Origin: CAYPNF01 sp964411985
GTDB lineage: Bacteria > Verrucomicrobiota > Verrucomicrobiia > Limisphaerales > J093
Length of the DNA stretch: 64,000 bases
NCBI GenBank assembly: GCA_964411985.1
Contig: CAYPNF010000010.1
Span: 131,078 to 195,077, forward strand
Reading direction: 5' to 3'
A program made the translations under genes and the position numbers. Position 1 is the stretch's first letter. Each line of letters starts with the position of its first letter. Shown in pieces: positions 34,901 through 42,765 of this stretch. A model generated the notes under the pieces. It saw nothing but the letters and a program-made list of their open reading frames with translations, was not told where the DNA came from and made no database searches.

Positions 34901-35082
34901 CTTGGTCCCTCGTAGACTTGGGGCAGTCCAGATACATTCACAAGACCCGCTTCGATTACCTAAACTTCAAAGGTTCAGTGTTTCTCATCGGCCCAGACGG
35001 CCGCATTGTGGCCATCGCCCAGACGATCGAGGAACTGAAGCCGGCCCTGGCTAAGGTTACGGGTGGTGATGGGAAAGGTTGA
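31942..35082 (+). CDS. BlaR1-like M56 metalloprotease fused to carboxypeptidase-regulatory and redoxin-like domains
   Basis: The protein has 1046 residues, with GGGAGG before the ATG. N-terminal membrane helices enclose an M56 peptidase with HELAH near residue 240, preceded by the typical RLILPQGL, and VDRELACDALAL downstream. After a further membrane helix (WSLLAIVVVACLAMIGL) there are several CarboxypepD_reg/Cna-B-like beta domains instead of a penicillin-binding sensor (IPGQIVDPHNNPIQGAKI, SGRILDAEGKPC). The end is an AhpC/TSA-like fold (VGDLAPEFTLLSSKGKPVRL) whose CxxC site is replaced by YAPGPEG, so it is unlikely to be redox-active. It probably senses an envelope signal and inactivates the BlaI protein. 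Confidence 0.85.
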   Translation: MHDVGTFLGGLGRVSVQAGLLVVIILVIQRLFRRQLSPRWRCALWLLVAVRLLLPVSIESPTSVFNALPPSNGFVGFSQSELFFGMQTPQEESEAVAKPRNLNGVDSVGIAEGTTALPSPSVTRVPEQRVWTKRDQPFPLKHVLFVVWITGAFLLGLRLLWAAVRANCLLRQASPVNDPTIVAQLEECAREMRVRTPPVLVESTKLSTPALCGMWRPRLILPQGLRQQLSSSALRFVFLHELAHLKRLDIAQSWVFSLLQMIHWFNPLVWVAGWRLRVDRELACDALALETAGESARVDYGETILRLLEQVGLTEVSPGVVGILESRHRLKQRLVMIAGFRIRPKWSLLAIVVVACLAMIGLTDARELSSSGSAKKDSRSTEKEQDSAPIPGQIVDPHNNPIQGAKIQYVYPPTEHFDRPTDTWVTDERGKFTAELPISGPSELKISIEGFRTKALSVAPLSRELRVRLYPILDIQGRVIDASTGMPAECYQIVLGEENLEEPWSGEGDLPKIVWRASGAACTSSGFTITLDQDMRESLRGDKSPVVYVGVQALGYAPVASGAISLTNRNVELNFQTKPTKNLSGRILDAEGKPCPLAAVIVPTWGYVGHLRAGKLIEATPASVADSNGRYEIPGLLTDPADVYVVDDRGYAHVTTQVLFSHPDIVLKKWGRIEGSLQPGIHPWRPEKLALFVDGPFLPGGPHLDYTTDTDEAGNFTFDRVPPEEIQIHRMEQTSAKGYSYQRIARVQVLPGEVTKVKPPKGRPAIFRLEIPAELQGKLAFQFLHSRLERDLPYPRPTVKLSTTREVGRWYAYRSPADLASSANLQPPCLVDPRPDGTLAIASIPEGRHRLYVSIRGLETDGPRRRGGGYVLETLDIPPIPSGQETAVIDLGTLLVHPFTESNVGDLAPEFTLLSSKGKPVRLKDYRGRYLVLDFYLDVYAPGPEGQKDYSILTNEMRRNKKLSCLTFYSKLYPEDADTCAKEVGITWSLVDLGQSRYIHKTRFDYLNFKGSVFLIGPDGRIVAIAQTIEELKPALAKVTGGDGKG

Positions 35083-35157
35083 TGTGCGATAGGCGAGGCA
35101 TTGAGGTCTGGAAATACTTTGTTCGCTTTTCGCCATCAGCGGCGACTAATAGGTAGA

Positions 35158-37536
35158 ATGCAGGACGTTGACTTATTGCAGGAGTATCGGGATGCCGGGT
35201 CGGAAATGGCTTTCGAGCAACTGGTAGCGCGGCATGCCAATTTGGTCTACTCCACGGCCTTCCGGAGGCTGGGAGACCCCCAGTTGGCGGAGGACGCCGC
35301 CCAGCAGGTATTCTGTCTCCTGGCTCGGAAAGCCAATCAGGTCAGTCGAAGTACTTCGATGGTCGGATGGCTACATCGTGCCGCCAACTTCGTTGCATTG
35401 ACCATGTTGCGTTCGGAGAACCGACGCCGCAAACGGGAGGAGGAGGCTGGGCAGATGCATGCGAATACCACCGAATCTGACGGGCTCTGGAGCCAGATCG
35501 TCCCGATCCTGGATGACGCCTTGGAAGAACTAAGTGAGAAAGACCGGGTTGCGATACTTTTGAGGTTCTTTGAGGGAAAGGTCTTTGCCGAGGTTGGCGT
35601 TGCGTTGGGGACGAGCGAGGATACTGCTCGAATGCGAGTGGATCGCGCGCTCGAAAAGCTACGAGGGTTACTGGTGAAAAGAGGGGTGGCTATCACCTCC
35701 GTAGCCCTCGTAGCCTTCATTTCGCAGGAAGCTGTCCAGGCCGCCCCCACCGGTCTCGTGACCCGGGTCAAGTTGCGCCTGGCCGCCGGAGCTGGGACGG
35801 CGAGTATTCCTGTGCTGTCCCTGTTCCAGAGCCTGAGGTTGTTTCCTGCCCAGACACTTAAGGTGGCCTCCGTGGCCGTGGGTTTCGTCACTCTTCTGAC
35901 AGTAGGGATCTATGGGTTTCCGCAACGTTCCACTCCCCAGCCAACCCCCCGTACCGGTCCGACCCTTGGTTCTGTTTCCTCACCCACGGGACACGTCAAG
36001 GAACCCATCCTGCTCAGGAAAAGGACCGTCGCATCTCCCGCGACGAATGCCACCCTGGTGCTCCACATTGTCGAGGAGGACGGGGGACGACCCATTCCGG
36101 ACGTGGGGATCAGATACAGCACCAGTGACGGGCGTAAGAGCGTTCCGCCACAAATCGTCAAAAGCACCAAACTCGGCGTGGTCGAGTTGCCGTTCCTGCG
36201 TACTCCTACAGTCCGGCTGGGGCTCTTAAGTCAAGTCGATGGCTACGCCGAGAACCGGCTGGTATGGGATGGCGCAAGGGGAGAAGTAATCCCCGACTCT
36301 TACACCTTGCGGCTAGGTCGTGCGACCCCCATCGGAGGGTTCGTGGTCGATGCAGACGGCAAGCCCGTGGCTGGGGCCGAGGTCGGGTTCGGCAACGATT
36401 CGGAGAGGGCCCTGGAGGCAAGGCCCCAGAGTGACAACTCCGGCGAGCTTTACGTGGCCACGGTTGCCGACTCCAAAGGCCAGTGGCGCATCAACCGTTT
36501 CGCCCAGCACACACTCCGCACAGTTCAAGGCTCTGCACGGGACCCCGAATATGCTGGCGAGGGCTACTTATCGGTCAAGGAGGAGCCGGGGGTACTGAAG
36601 CAACTCTTGGCGGGTACCTACGTTTTTCGACTTGGAACCCACCTGACTATGGTGGAGGTGCAGGGTATCGTCACGGATCCTGGCGGCCAACCGGTGGCCG
36701 GTGCCCACGTACTCCTAGGCGAGCTTTACGAAATCAATTCGCGGGAAACTACCACCAAGACCGACGGTTCCTTTTTCGTGAAGGGTCGCGCCGACCTGGG
36801 CTACCTGACCGCATCCGCCCGGGGCTTCGCACCAACCACAATTCGGGTTGATCTCACCAATAATCCGTCGCCATTCCATCTGACACTTCAGAAACCCAAA
36901 GCTGCCCGGCTTCGGGTCATCGATAATTGGGGATCGGCGGTACCCGACGCCACGATCACATTTGATTCGATTGTGCGGAAGGAACGGTCTCATTTCCCAG
37001 TACAAGTCCAGGTTGAGGGGATGACGGACCGGGAAGGTCGTTTTGAGTGGCGCGAAGCACCGGACCAGGAGCTGTCCTTCGCGATCTCCACGCCCGACCA
37101 TATCCAGGCTAAAGTGAAAGTGCGGCGTGACGGCAAAGAACACGTCGTCACGATGCTTTCGCCGTTGAGGATTTCCGGCACAGTCTACGATGCCAACACT
37201 GGCCAACCGATCCCCAAGTTCCGCCTCATTACGGGTTGGTCTTATGTGGACGATATACGGGGTGGGATGACGGAGAATTGGAGCCCGCTTGACCGTTTCC
37301 AATTGAGCTTTGAGGACGGTACGTTCGAACACGTCTACAAGGAACCTGCCATCAACGCCACGCCCAACCCAAGTTTCCTGTTCAAGTTCGAAGCGGAAGG
37401 GTATGACCCGCAAGTGAGCCGTGCTGTCGCGCTCGAGGAGGGAGACGTCCGATTCGACGTCGCACTCTCCCGTACCACCCAAACAAAACACCAGCCAAGT
37501 GCGCCCGGCAACTCACCTACCCCCAGTGCCGAATAG
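35158..37536 (+). CDS. ECF-type sigma factor fused to membrane helix and carboxypeptidase-regulatory-like domains
   Basis: From the ATG at 35158 this is 792 residues. The first 185 residues are a sigma-70 region 2/region 4 pair (VARHANLVYSTAFRRLGDP with LAEDAAQQVF, and LSEKDRVAILLRFFEGKVFA with the helix-turn-helix SEDTARMRVDRALEKLR). One or two hydrophobic segments follow (AITSVALVAFISQEAVQA, VASVAVGFVTLLTVGIYGF). The remaining 520 residues are repeated beta domains (IGGFVVDADGKPVAGAEVGF, QGIVTDPGGQPVAGAHV, SGTVYDANTGQPIPKF). The design implies an extracytoplasmic sensor joined to its own sigma factor, without a separate anti-sigma factor. It lies 75 bp after the M56 gene. Confidence 0.85.
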   Translation: MQDVDLLQEYRDAGSEMAFEQLVARHANLVYSTAFRRLGDPQLAEDAAQQVFCLLARKANQVSRSTSMVGWLHRAANFVALTMLRSENRRRKREEEAGQMHANTTESDGLWSQIVPILDDALEELSEKDRVAILLRFFEGKVFAEVGVALGTSEDTARMRVDRALEKLRGLLVKRGVAITSVALVAFISQEAVQAAPTGLVTRVKLRLAAGAGTASIPVLSLFQSLRLFPAQTLKVASVAVGFVTLLTVGIYGFPQRSTPQPTPRTGPTLGSVSSPTGHVKEPILLRKRTVASPATNATLVLHIVEEDGGRPIPDVGIRYSTSDGRKSVPPQIVKSTKLGVVELPFLRTPTVRLGLLSQVDGYAENRLVWDGARGEVIPDSYTLRLGRATPIGGFVVDADGKPVAGAEVGFGNDSERALEARPQSDNSGELYVATVADSKGQWRINRFAQHTLRTVQGSARDPEYAGEGYLSVKEEPGVLKQLLAGTYVFRLGTHLTMVEVQGIVTDPGGQPVAGAHVLLGELYEINSRETTTKTDGSFFVKGRADLGYLTASARGFAPTTIRVDLTNNPSPFHLTLQKPKAARLRVIDNWGSAVPDATITFDSIVRKERSHFPVQVQVEGMTDREGRFEWREAPDQELSFAISTPDHIQAKVKVRRDGKEHVVTMLSPLRISGTVYDANTGQPIPKFRLITGWSYVDDIRGGMTENWSPLDRFQLSFEDGTFEHVYKEPAINATPNPSFLFKFEAEGYDPQVSRAVALEEGDVRFDVALSRTTQTKHQPSAPGNSPTPSAE

Positions 37537-37568
37537 AGACCTCCAAGACCCAAACCAGGAAATCCCAT

Positions 37569-37844
37569 ATGCCTCACATCAGAAGGAAACGTATCGTTAC
37601 CCGGGAACCCGGATACTACATGAGCGGCCCCTCCATCCCCCGAGCCGGATTGTTCTTTTTCATGGGTACTGGAGTCGTGGGCCTGCTCTTCATCGCGGCC
37701 CTAGCCCTGGCTCCCATGCCGGAGGCGACTCCACGTAGCGTGACCATCACGACCTTCGCCGCAGTGCCTGAGCCGAGCACCTACGCCTTCGTGGCGGGTG
37801 GGATGCTAGTGGCATTTGCGGGGTGGCGGAAGTGGCGACGGTGA
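37569..37844 (+). CDS. Small PEP-CTERM surface protein
   Basis: In this 91-residue protein a hydrophobic helix (LFFFMGTGVVGLLFIAALALA) lies near residues 28-48. The C-terminus is a full PEP-CTERM sorting signal: VPEPST, a membrane helix (YAFVAGGMLVAFAG) and the basic end WRKWRR. Such signals are cut by exosortase at the outer steps of export and are linked to extracellular polysaccharide in this phylum. The space between the two helices is only about 25 residues, so little mature protein would remain; it may be a minimal sorted peptide or a control element of the preceding sigma fusion gene 32 bp upstream. Confidence 0.75.
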   Translation: MPHIRRKRIVTREPGYYMSGPSIPRAGLFFFMGTGVVGLLFIAALALAPMPEATPRSVTITTFAAVPEPSTYAFVAGGMLVAFAGWRKWRR

Positions 37845-38003
37845 GATCTCATTTCCCTCGGACGAGCCCCGTCAGGGAAGTTTGAGGTAGGCGGGATGGT
37901 ACACGGACACCAAGCCCTCTAAAAGCCGCCTGGGGCATTTTGTTTGGTGGGAGGTTCCAGCCATTCATAAAGCTGTTTGAAAGCCCCTTGGTGAGCCAAT
38001 ATT

Positions 38004-38777
38004 TTACAGCTCCTCGATCGCTCTGCGGATTGGTCCACTGCGCAGAGGCTCTGCGCCATAGGCCCATCGCCGTTCACGGATGTTATAGCCAAACCGACTG
38101 TCACCGTTTTCGTCCTCCTCTGCATACACGTTAGCCCACCCGGCTGGGGCACTCGAAATGAGAACTACCTGCCCTCCGACTTTCAAAGTTTTCCACCTGT
38201 GTTGCGGATGAGGAGGATATGCTGAATCAATGAATGCCACCAACCATCCTGGCCAGTCTTCGTCCGACTTGATTTGTGAAAGGGCATCCAGCACATGTTT
38301 ACAGCAACGGTTCAAATGCCCCTGGGGAAGACCTGATCGCTGAGTGACCCAGTCCGGACAAGTGCAAGAGGGGCCGTTCAGGTTCACTTCGTACTGAACC
38401 CCCTTCGCAGTAAGCGAGTTCACTCGAATCTGGATGGGTAAGGGCGGAATCCAAGGTTCATTGTGGTCGAGTCCGATGATGTCATTGGCGAGCTTAGCTA
38501 CCCGTTCTATCAGTGCCTCGGACTGTGTCCTGGCCCAGTTCCTCTGAATTCTGAGAAGTAGCCGCCCGATCTTCCTCATCTCAGTCTTGGTCACTTTCCC
38601 ATCTGCCCAGACTTCCTGCAAGGGTCCGACAAGCACATTCCCAGGCCAATGAAAGCACGCCTCCCGGTGTTCGTTGAGCCACGCGGCCAAGTTATACAAT
38701 TCATCGCCAGAGATCTCGCCATCCTCAAGTATTGATTCGCAGATAACCAGTAATTCTGTCGGATCGTATGCTTCCAT
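38004..38777 (-). CDS. SWIM zinc-finger protein with TerB-like N-terminal region
   Basis: In this 257-residue protein the N-terminal 90 residues are two helical units with the pattern CESILEDGEISGDELYNLAA and LQEVWADGKVTKTEMRKI, resembling TerB-like acidic-loop domains. CTCPDWVTQ and RCCKHVLDAL supply a SWIM-type CxC...CxH zinc-binding pattern, found in DNA- or protein-binding proteins of recombination and defence. The rest is unknown. The gene lies beside, and transcribed away from, the CRISPR-Cas locus; no direct link is known. Confidence 0.7.
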   Translation of the reverse strand: MEAYDPTELLVICESILEDGEISGDELYNLAAWLNEHREACFHWPGNVLVGPLQEVWADGKVTKTEMRKIGRLLLRIQRNWARTQSEALIERVAKLANDIIGLDHNEPWIPPLPIQIRVNSLTAKGVQYEVNLNGPSCTCPDWVTQRSGLPQGHLNRCCKHVLDALSQIKSDEDWPGWLVAFIDSAYPPHPQHRWKTLKVGGQVVLISSAPAGWANVYAEEDENGDSRFGYNIRERRWAYGAEPLRSGPIRRAIEEL

Positions 38778-38993
38778 ATTCCAGTGGTGGTTGATCGGTA
38801 TGAGAACACACCAATCCCCTAGCGTCTACACCTGAGCAACGGGCTGTCGCGGCTCTTTGAGTGTGCATGGCCCCAAATCCGGCGCCACTCTCAACGGGTC
38901 GCCGGCTTATTAATGGAGTACCTGCGAGCGATACCTTGGATAGGCAAGCCTCGACGGGAGCGACTCATGGGGCCTTCTTCTCCCCTCTGTCTT

Positions 38994-39018
38994 CAGCATA
39001 CCGTATGTGTCGAACATT
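38994..39018. repeat. Dispersed intergenic repeat family 1, copy 1
   Basis: A 25-nt core containing the palindrome CATACCGTATG followed by TGTCGAACATT. It recurs at 55632-55656 (one change in the core) and 58296-58320 (one change). All three are intergenic and in the same orientation, and follow a CT-rich tract. Confidence 0.65.
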
Positions 39019-39140
39019 AATTCCTGCGGTGGACCCTCGGCTACCATAGTCGGGAAGGGTTCCAGGACGCACCTACTTCGCGGACATCGGACCCTAGTGA
39101 GTCCTGGTCCATGGTTTGCCTGGAAATGCTCCTGACGGAC

Positions 39141-39168
39141 AAAAAAAAGAGGGGCTGCGAAAGCCCCT
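39141..39168 (-). terminator. Rho-independent terminator of the tracrRNA
   Basis: On the minus strand, AGGGGCT-TTCGC-AGCCCCT (7-bp stem, 5-nt loop) is followed by a run of eight T with a C before it. Confidence 0.9.
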
Positions 39169-39243
39169 GTATCCGAGTTGCGGGTTGAATGTCAGGCTTG
39201 CTCTCAGACCGACAAGTGGTTCCTGACCCGCAGGTTTTGATCT
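39141..39243 (-). ncRNA. tracrRNA of the type II CRISPR-Cas locus
   Basis: Read on the minus strand, the RNA begins with the anti-repeat AGATCAAAAC (39243-39234), exactly complementary to the first ten bases of the crRNA-sense repeat (GTTTTGATCT). A long two-part stem follows: TGCGGGT with ACCCGCA (39179-39185 and 39226-39232) and GTCAGG with CCTGAC (39191-39196 and 39222-39227). It ends in a terminator (39141-39168). A few upstream bases (AGGATTGC, 39254-39247) could pair with GCATTCT of the repeat if transcription starts earlier. It lies between the SWIM gene and cas9, antisense to the cas9 leader. It pairs with crRNA for Cas9 loading and RNase III processing in known type II systems. Confidence 0.82.
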
Positions 39244-39249
39244 GTTGCA

Positions 39250-39278
39250 ATCCTCATTTGATTTGTGCATGATGTCAA
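39250..39278 (-). promoter_or_regulatory. Candidate tracrRNA promoter, overlapping the cas9 start
   Basis: On the minus strand a perfect TTGACA (39278-39273) is followed after 17 bp by GAGGAT (39255-39250, a weak -10). A start 7 nt further on falls at the first base of the anti-repeat. The -35 box lies inside the first codons of cas9, so tracrRNA and cas9 transcription may interfere. Confidence 0.5.
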
Positions 39279-42200
39279 CATGGAAGTTCTTAAGGACCTA
39301 ATGGCAAAGTGGCACCGTGATCCTTTTTACACCTCCGCTGTCGTGCTCGGAGTGGACATCGGCTTGGAAGGGATTGGAGTCTGGCTACGGAAGGGCGTGA
39401 AGCCCCTTTTCCACGCGACATACCTGGTGTCCCTTCCTGAAGCCGCTCCTCTGGAAAACAGACGGCTCAAACGTTCAGCGCGAAGATCGCGCAAGAGCCG
39501 AAAGCACCGCGACTTTCTGTTTCGCCAGTGGTGCGCGAAGTGCGATTTGCCCACCACCCCTTTGGAGAAGAAGAATCACGACCCGTTCAAATTGCGTCAT
39601 CAGGCCGTTACCTCCCAATTGAAGAGTAAGGAAGGGTTGGTCATTTGTTTGCACCATTTGGTGCGGCACAGAGGCTACGATTACCATCTCACCGAAGAAG
39701 GCGCGTATCCATGGGGCGACGATCTCCGAAAGCAGGACATCTTGGACTGGGCACGCACCACCGCGTGTAGGCCTGACTACGCCAAGGACATTCAGTACCT
39801 GATATCTGACTGGCCCGAAAAGGATCGTGATTCCGTGCTGACGGCCCTTGAGGAGGCAGTGGCGAGGTATGAAAGCCAACCTATTCTCCGAGCGCTCAGG
39901 ACTTATGTTGCGGAGAAGAAACCTCACCTGCGGGCTCCAATCCGGGGAACACAGAACAACTACCCGCGCGAATTGGTGACTGCCCACGCCCGCGAAATCT
40001 TGGAGCGACACAAGTCCATGTTTCAACCTGGGCCAAGTTTTTCCCAAGCAGTCGAGGAGCTGTTAGGAGACAAGACAGGGATTATCAACTACCACCGTAA
40101 GGAACCGGGAGCCCTTGCAGACCGCAAGATCAAGCCGTGCCCATTTGCACCGAGACTCTTCGCTGGTAAGAAGGAGAAGTGTGCCCTGAATGCCGACCGG
40201 GGCCTCCGCAAGTTCAAGGTTTTGGAGTTCCTGGCCACACGACAGTTTGTTGATTCTGGGCTGAGGCGCGTCTATGCAACCCCCGAACTGATCGCGAAAT
40301 TACTCATCTGGGTTGAAGCAGATTGCGAGGCGGTTGAAGCGAAACACCAGCGGGCGGATCTCAGGGATCTGAGGAAGATGATCGAGGAGACGCTCAAACC
40401 CTCGTCGCCCGGTAAGAAGGTAACCCTAGCCAAAGGTGAGGAACTCAACAAACTCTACCTGGAGCACCTCAAGGACCTGCTCAAGCCCGACTTGGGCGTT
40501 CTGGGAAAACGAGGCTCGATGAGCTCTGCATCCGCAGTGGAATTGCTGAAACGGGCCACGGTCGACGGCACCAGTTTTGAGCCCAGCGCGATTCGCAATC
40601 GGTTGACTGACTACTATGAATGGAGACTGGATTCGGATCGTGGCTACGGCCAATTCCCCCAGGTCGAATTTCTGATGGGCCACCCGAAACAGAACGATCC
40701 CGGAGCTGTCCACGGTGTTCTGAGACGCATCTTCGCAAATCCCGACGTCGTGAAGGCCCTCCGAGGGAAGGAAGTCCCCGATTACACCATCATCGAAGTG
40801 ATCGGAGACATCCCCAGGAATGCCAACGAGCGCAAGGAGCTCCAGAGTGAGCAACGAGCGCGGCAGGAGGCCAAGCAGAAGATTTTCAGTGAATATGGGC
40901 TGTCAAAGGACGCGAATGAGGTAGACCGGAAACGGGCGCTCCTGTTCGACCAGCAAAACGGCATATGTCCTTACACCGGTAAAGAACTAGGATCGCCGTT
41001 GAGGGCAGATCTTCAGATGGACCATATGTTTCCACGGAGTGCGGGTGGAATCAGCGAGTTGCGAAACCTGGTGCTCACCCATGCCGTCACGAATATGGCT
41101 AAGGGAGATCGGACACCCCGTGAAGCGGCGACTGCTGGTGCATTTGGACAGCCTTGGGAGAGTATCTTGGATCGCCTGCCCGCGATGAAGTGGGGGTCTG
41201 GCAAAAACGGGGCGATGGGCAAGATGGATCTCTTCAAATGGTCCGACGCTACGAGTATACCAGACTTCCAGAACACCACCCGGGTGGCACAGTTGGCCAG
41301 GCAGTTGCGCGATGAGATCGCGCGGTGGATGGGGGTAAAGGGAAACGCAAAGCTGATGAGCCAGAGAATTGGGACGCCGAGTGGTTTCCTGACGGGCGTG
41401 TGCCGAGAGAGTTGGCGGGACAAGTTACCTAGGAAAGACCGAGGAAATCTCCGGCATCACATGTGGGATGCCGCAGTCATTTCCCATATTCCGCCAGGCA
41501 AGGGACTGAATCATGCTCGATACGGAGGGATTTTCTACCACGTAGCCGCCACAGTTTCCGGAGATATCCGGATGCGGGCTCTCGAAGGCTTAGGGCCGGA
41601 TCTTTTGGACTTCGAGAAAGCTCACTTTTCGACCTGTTTGGTGCTCAAACCCAGGCGATCAAGGTCTAAGAAGGCAAAGTTTGATGAGACCATCTACGGT
41701 GTGGACCAAGATGGCAGTCTCTGGGCCCGCAAACCACTTCTGGTACCGCAAGCTTCCCCTGACGCACCCAAGATTCCCGCAAAGAACGTGGAAGAGTGGA
41801 TCAAAGACTCCGGAGTCAACGACGAGCATCAGAGACTTCCGGGTAAAGTGCTACAACGCTGGATGGACAAGGGAGGTACCACTCCGCTAGTTCTACGCGG
41901 GGGATCGAGGGTTGGATCACTGCCTGTGCGCGGCACAAAGGAAGCCGTCCCCGCGCTTGCACCCCACTGTAACCGTGAAGGCGAAATGATCGGTTTGAAG
42001 AAGACGACCGAGACCTTCGTAAGGTGCGAGATCTGGGTTACCAAGAAATTGGCCAAGGACGGTCGGGTGCTTAAAGATGTTAATGGCCAGCCCGTACTGG
42101 AGTATCACAAACGATTGATACCTCACCCCCGGAACCTGGCGAACATTCGGAACCGGATTATGTCCTGCTCAGGCAAACGCTTGAGCTGGGCCGGGAATCT

Positions 42201-42765
42201 TGAGGACCAGGAGATGATCGAATTGGGGCTTTCGGAGGAATTGCGGGATTTGGAGAGGTTGCGGCAGAAGCAGAAAGGGGCGAATCTAGTTGCCGCTCCA
42301 TCCGAACGCGCTGTTGAAGGAAGTCAAACGGATCTCTTCCCCAAAGCCCCGGTGTCAGCGGCCGGCTCCAAGCCGCTCGCTATACTCAAACTCAGTTTGC
42401 GGAAGATCTATGCTCAGCTCCCCAGGTATGCTCACCGACTGCAAGATGCAGAAGGAAACGACATCAGCAAACTCAAGAAAGGCGACTTGTTGCTGGTACC
42501 GCTTAACCGAGAGGGAGGGATCTGCGGGCGGGGCACGGAACCATATAAAGAGCACTGGTACCGAGTTTCCGCACTCAACACTAGCGGCCAAATCGAGATG
42601 GTCCTTGCCGAATACAAACAGCCTAAGGTGCCGTCGCAACAAGAAGTACGAGCCAAAGCTCTCACTCCAAGCGAACAGGATGCGTGGTTGTTGAAGGTCT
42701 ATAAACGAAGTCCATCGAGTGCTGACGTCCTTGCACACTTACTCGAGCGCACACCAAGAACGTGA
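39265..42765 (+). CDS. cas9: Cas9, type II-C-like, 1166 aa
   Basis: RNA-guided DNA endonuclease. RuvC-I lies at residues 28-40 (VLGVDIGLEGIGV, D31). The arginine-rich bridge helix spans about 65-85 (ENRRLKRSARRSRKSRKHR). A REC lobe with LVRHRGYDYH runs to about 500. RuvC-II is TIIEVIGDIPR (E511). HNH carries the Cys-containing GICPYTGKEL and LQMDHMFPRS (D586, H587) with NLVLTH and TNMAKGD. RuvC-III is RHHMWDAAV (H731, H732, D735). WED/PAM-interacting regions follow, including KKGDLLLVPLNREG. All catalytic residues are present. At about 1.17 kb of codons it is in the short class; its RGYD and HH..DA patterns recall Akkermansia Cas9. The start is GTG 39265, or ATG 39280. The end overlaps cas1. 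Confidence 0.95.
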   Translation: MHDVNMEVLKDLMAKWHRDPFYTSAVVLGVDIGLEGIGVWLRKGVKPLFHATYLVSLPEAAPLENRRLKRSARRSRKSRKHRDFLFRQWCAKCDLPTTPLEKKNHDPFKLRHQAVTSQLKSKEGLVICLHHLVRHRGYDYHLTEEGAYPWGDDLRKQDILDWARTTACRPDYAKDIQYLISDWPEKDRDSVLTALEEAVARYESQPILRALRTYVAEKKPHLRAPIRGTQNNYPRELVTAHAREILERHKSMFQPGPSFSQAVEELLGDKTGIINYHRKEPGALADRKIKPCPFAPRLFAGKKEKCALNADRGLRKFKVLEFLATRQFVDSGLRRVYATPELIAKLLIWVEADCEAVEAKHQRADLRDLRKMIEETLKPSSPGKKVTLAKGEELNKLYLEHLKDLLKPDLGVLGKRGSMSSASAVELLKRATVDGTSFEPSAIRNRLTDYYEWRLDSDRGYGQFPQVEFLMGHPKQNDPGAVHGVLRRIFANPDVVKALRGKEVPDYTIIEVIGDIPRNANERKELQSEQRARQEAKQKIFSEYGLSKDANEVDRKRALLFDQQNGICPYTGKELGSPLRADLQMDHMFPRSAGGISELRNLVLTHAVTNMAKGDRTPREAATAGAFGQPWESILDRLPAMKWGSGKNGAMGKMDLFKWSDATSIPDFQNTTRVAQLARQLRDEIARWMGVKGNAKLMSQRIGTPSGFLTGVCRESWRDKLPRKDRGNLRHHMWDAAVISHIPPGKGLNHARYGGIFYHVAATVSGDIRMRALEGLGPDLLDFEKAHFSTCLVLKPRRSRSKKAKFDETIYGVDQDGSLWARKPLLVPQASPDAPKIPAKNVEEWIKDSGVNDEHQRLPGKVLQRWMDKGGTTPLVLRGGSRVGSLPVRGTKEAVPALAPHCNREGEMIGLKKTTETFVRCEIWVTKKLAKDGRVLKDVNGQPVLEYHKRLIPHPRNLANIRNRIMSCSGKRLSWAGNLEDQEMIELGLSEELRDLERLRQKQKGANLVAAPSERAVEGSQTDLFPKAPVSAAGSKPLAILKLSLRKIYAQLPRYAHRLQDAEGNDISKLKKGDLLLVPLNREGGICGRGTEPYKEHWYRVSALNTSGQIEMVLAEYKQPKVPSQQEVRAKALTPSEQDAWLLKVYKRSPSSADVLAHLLERTPRT

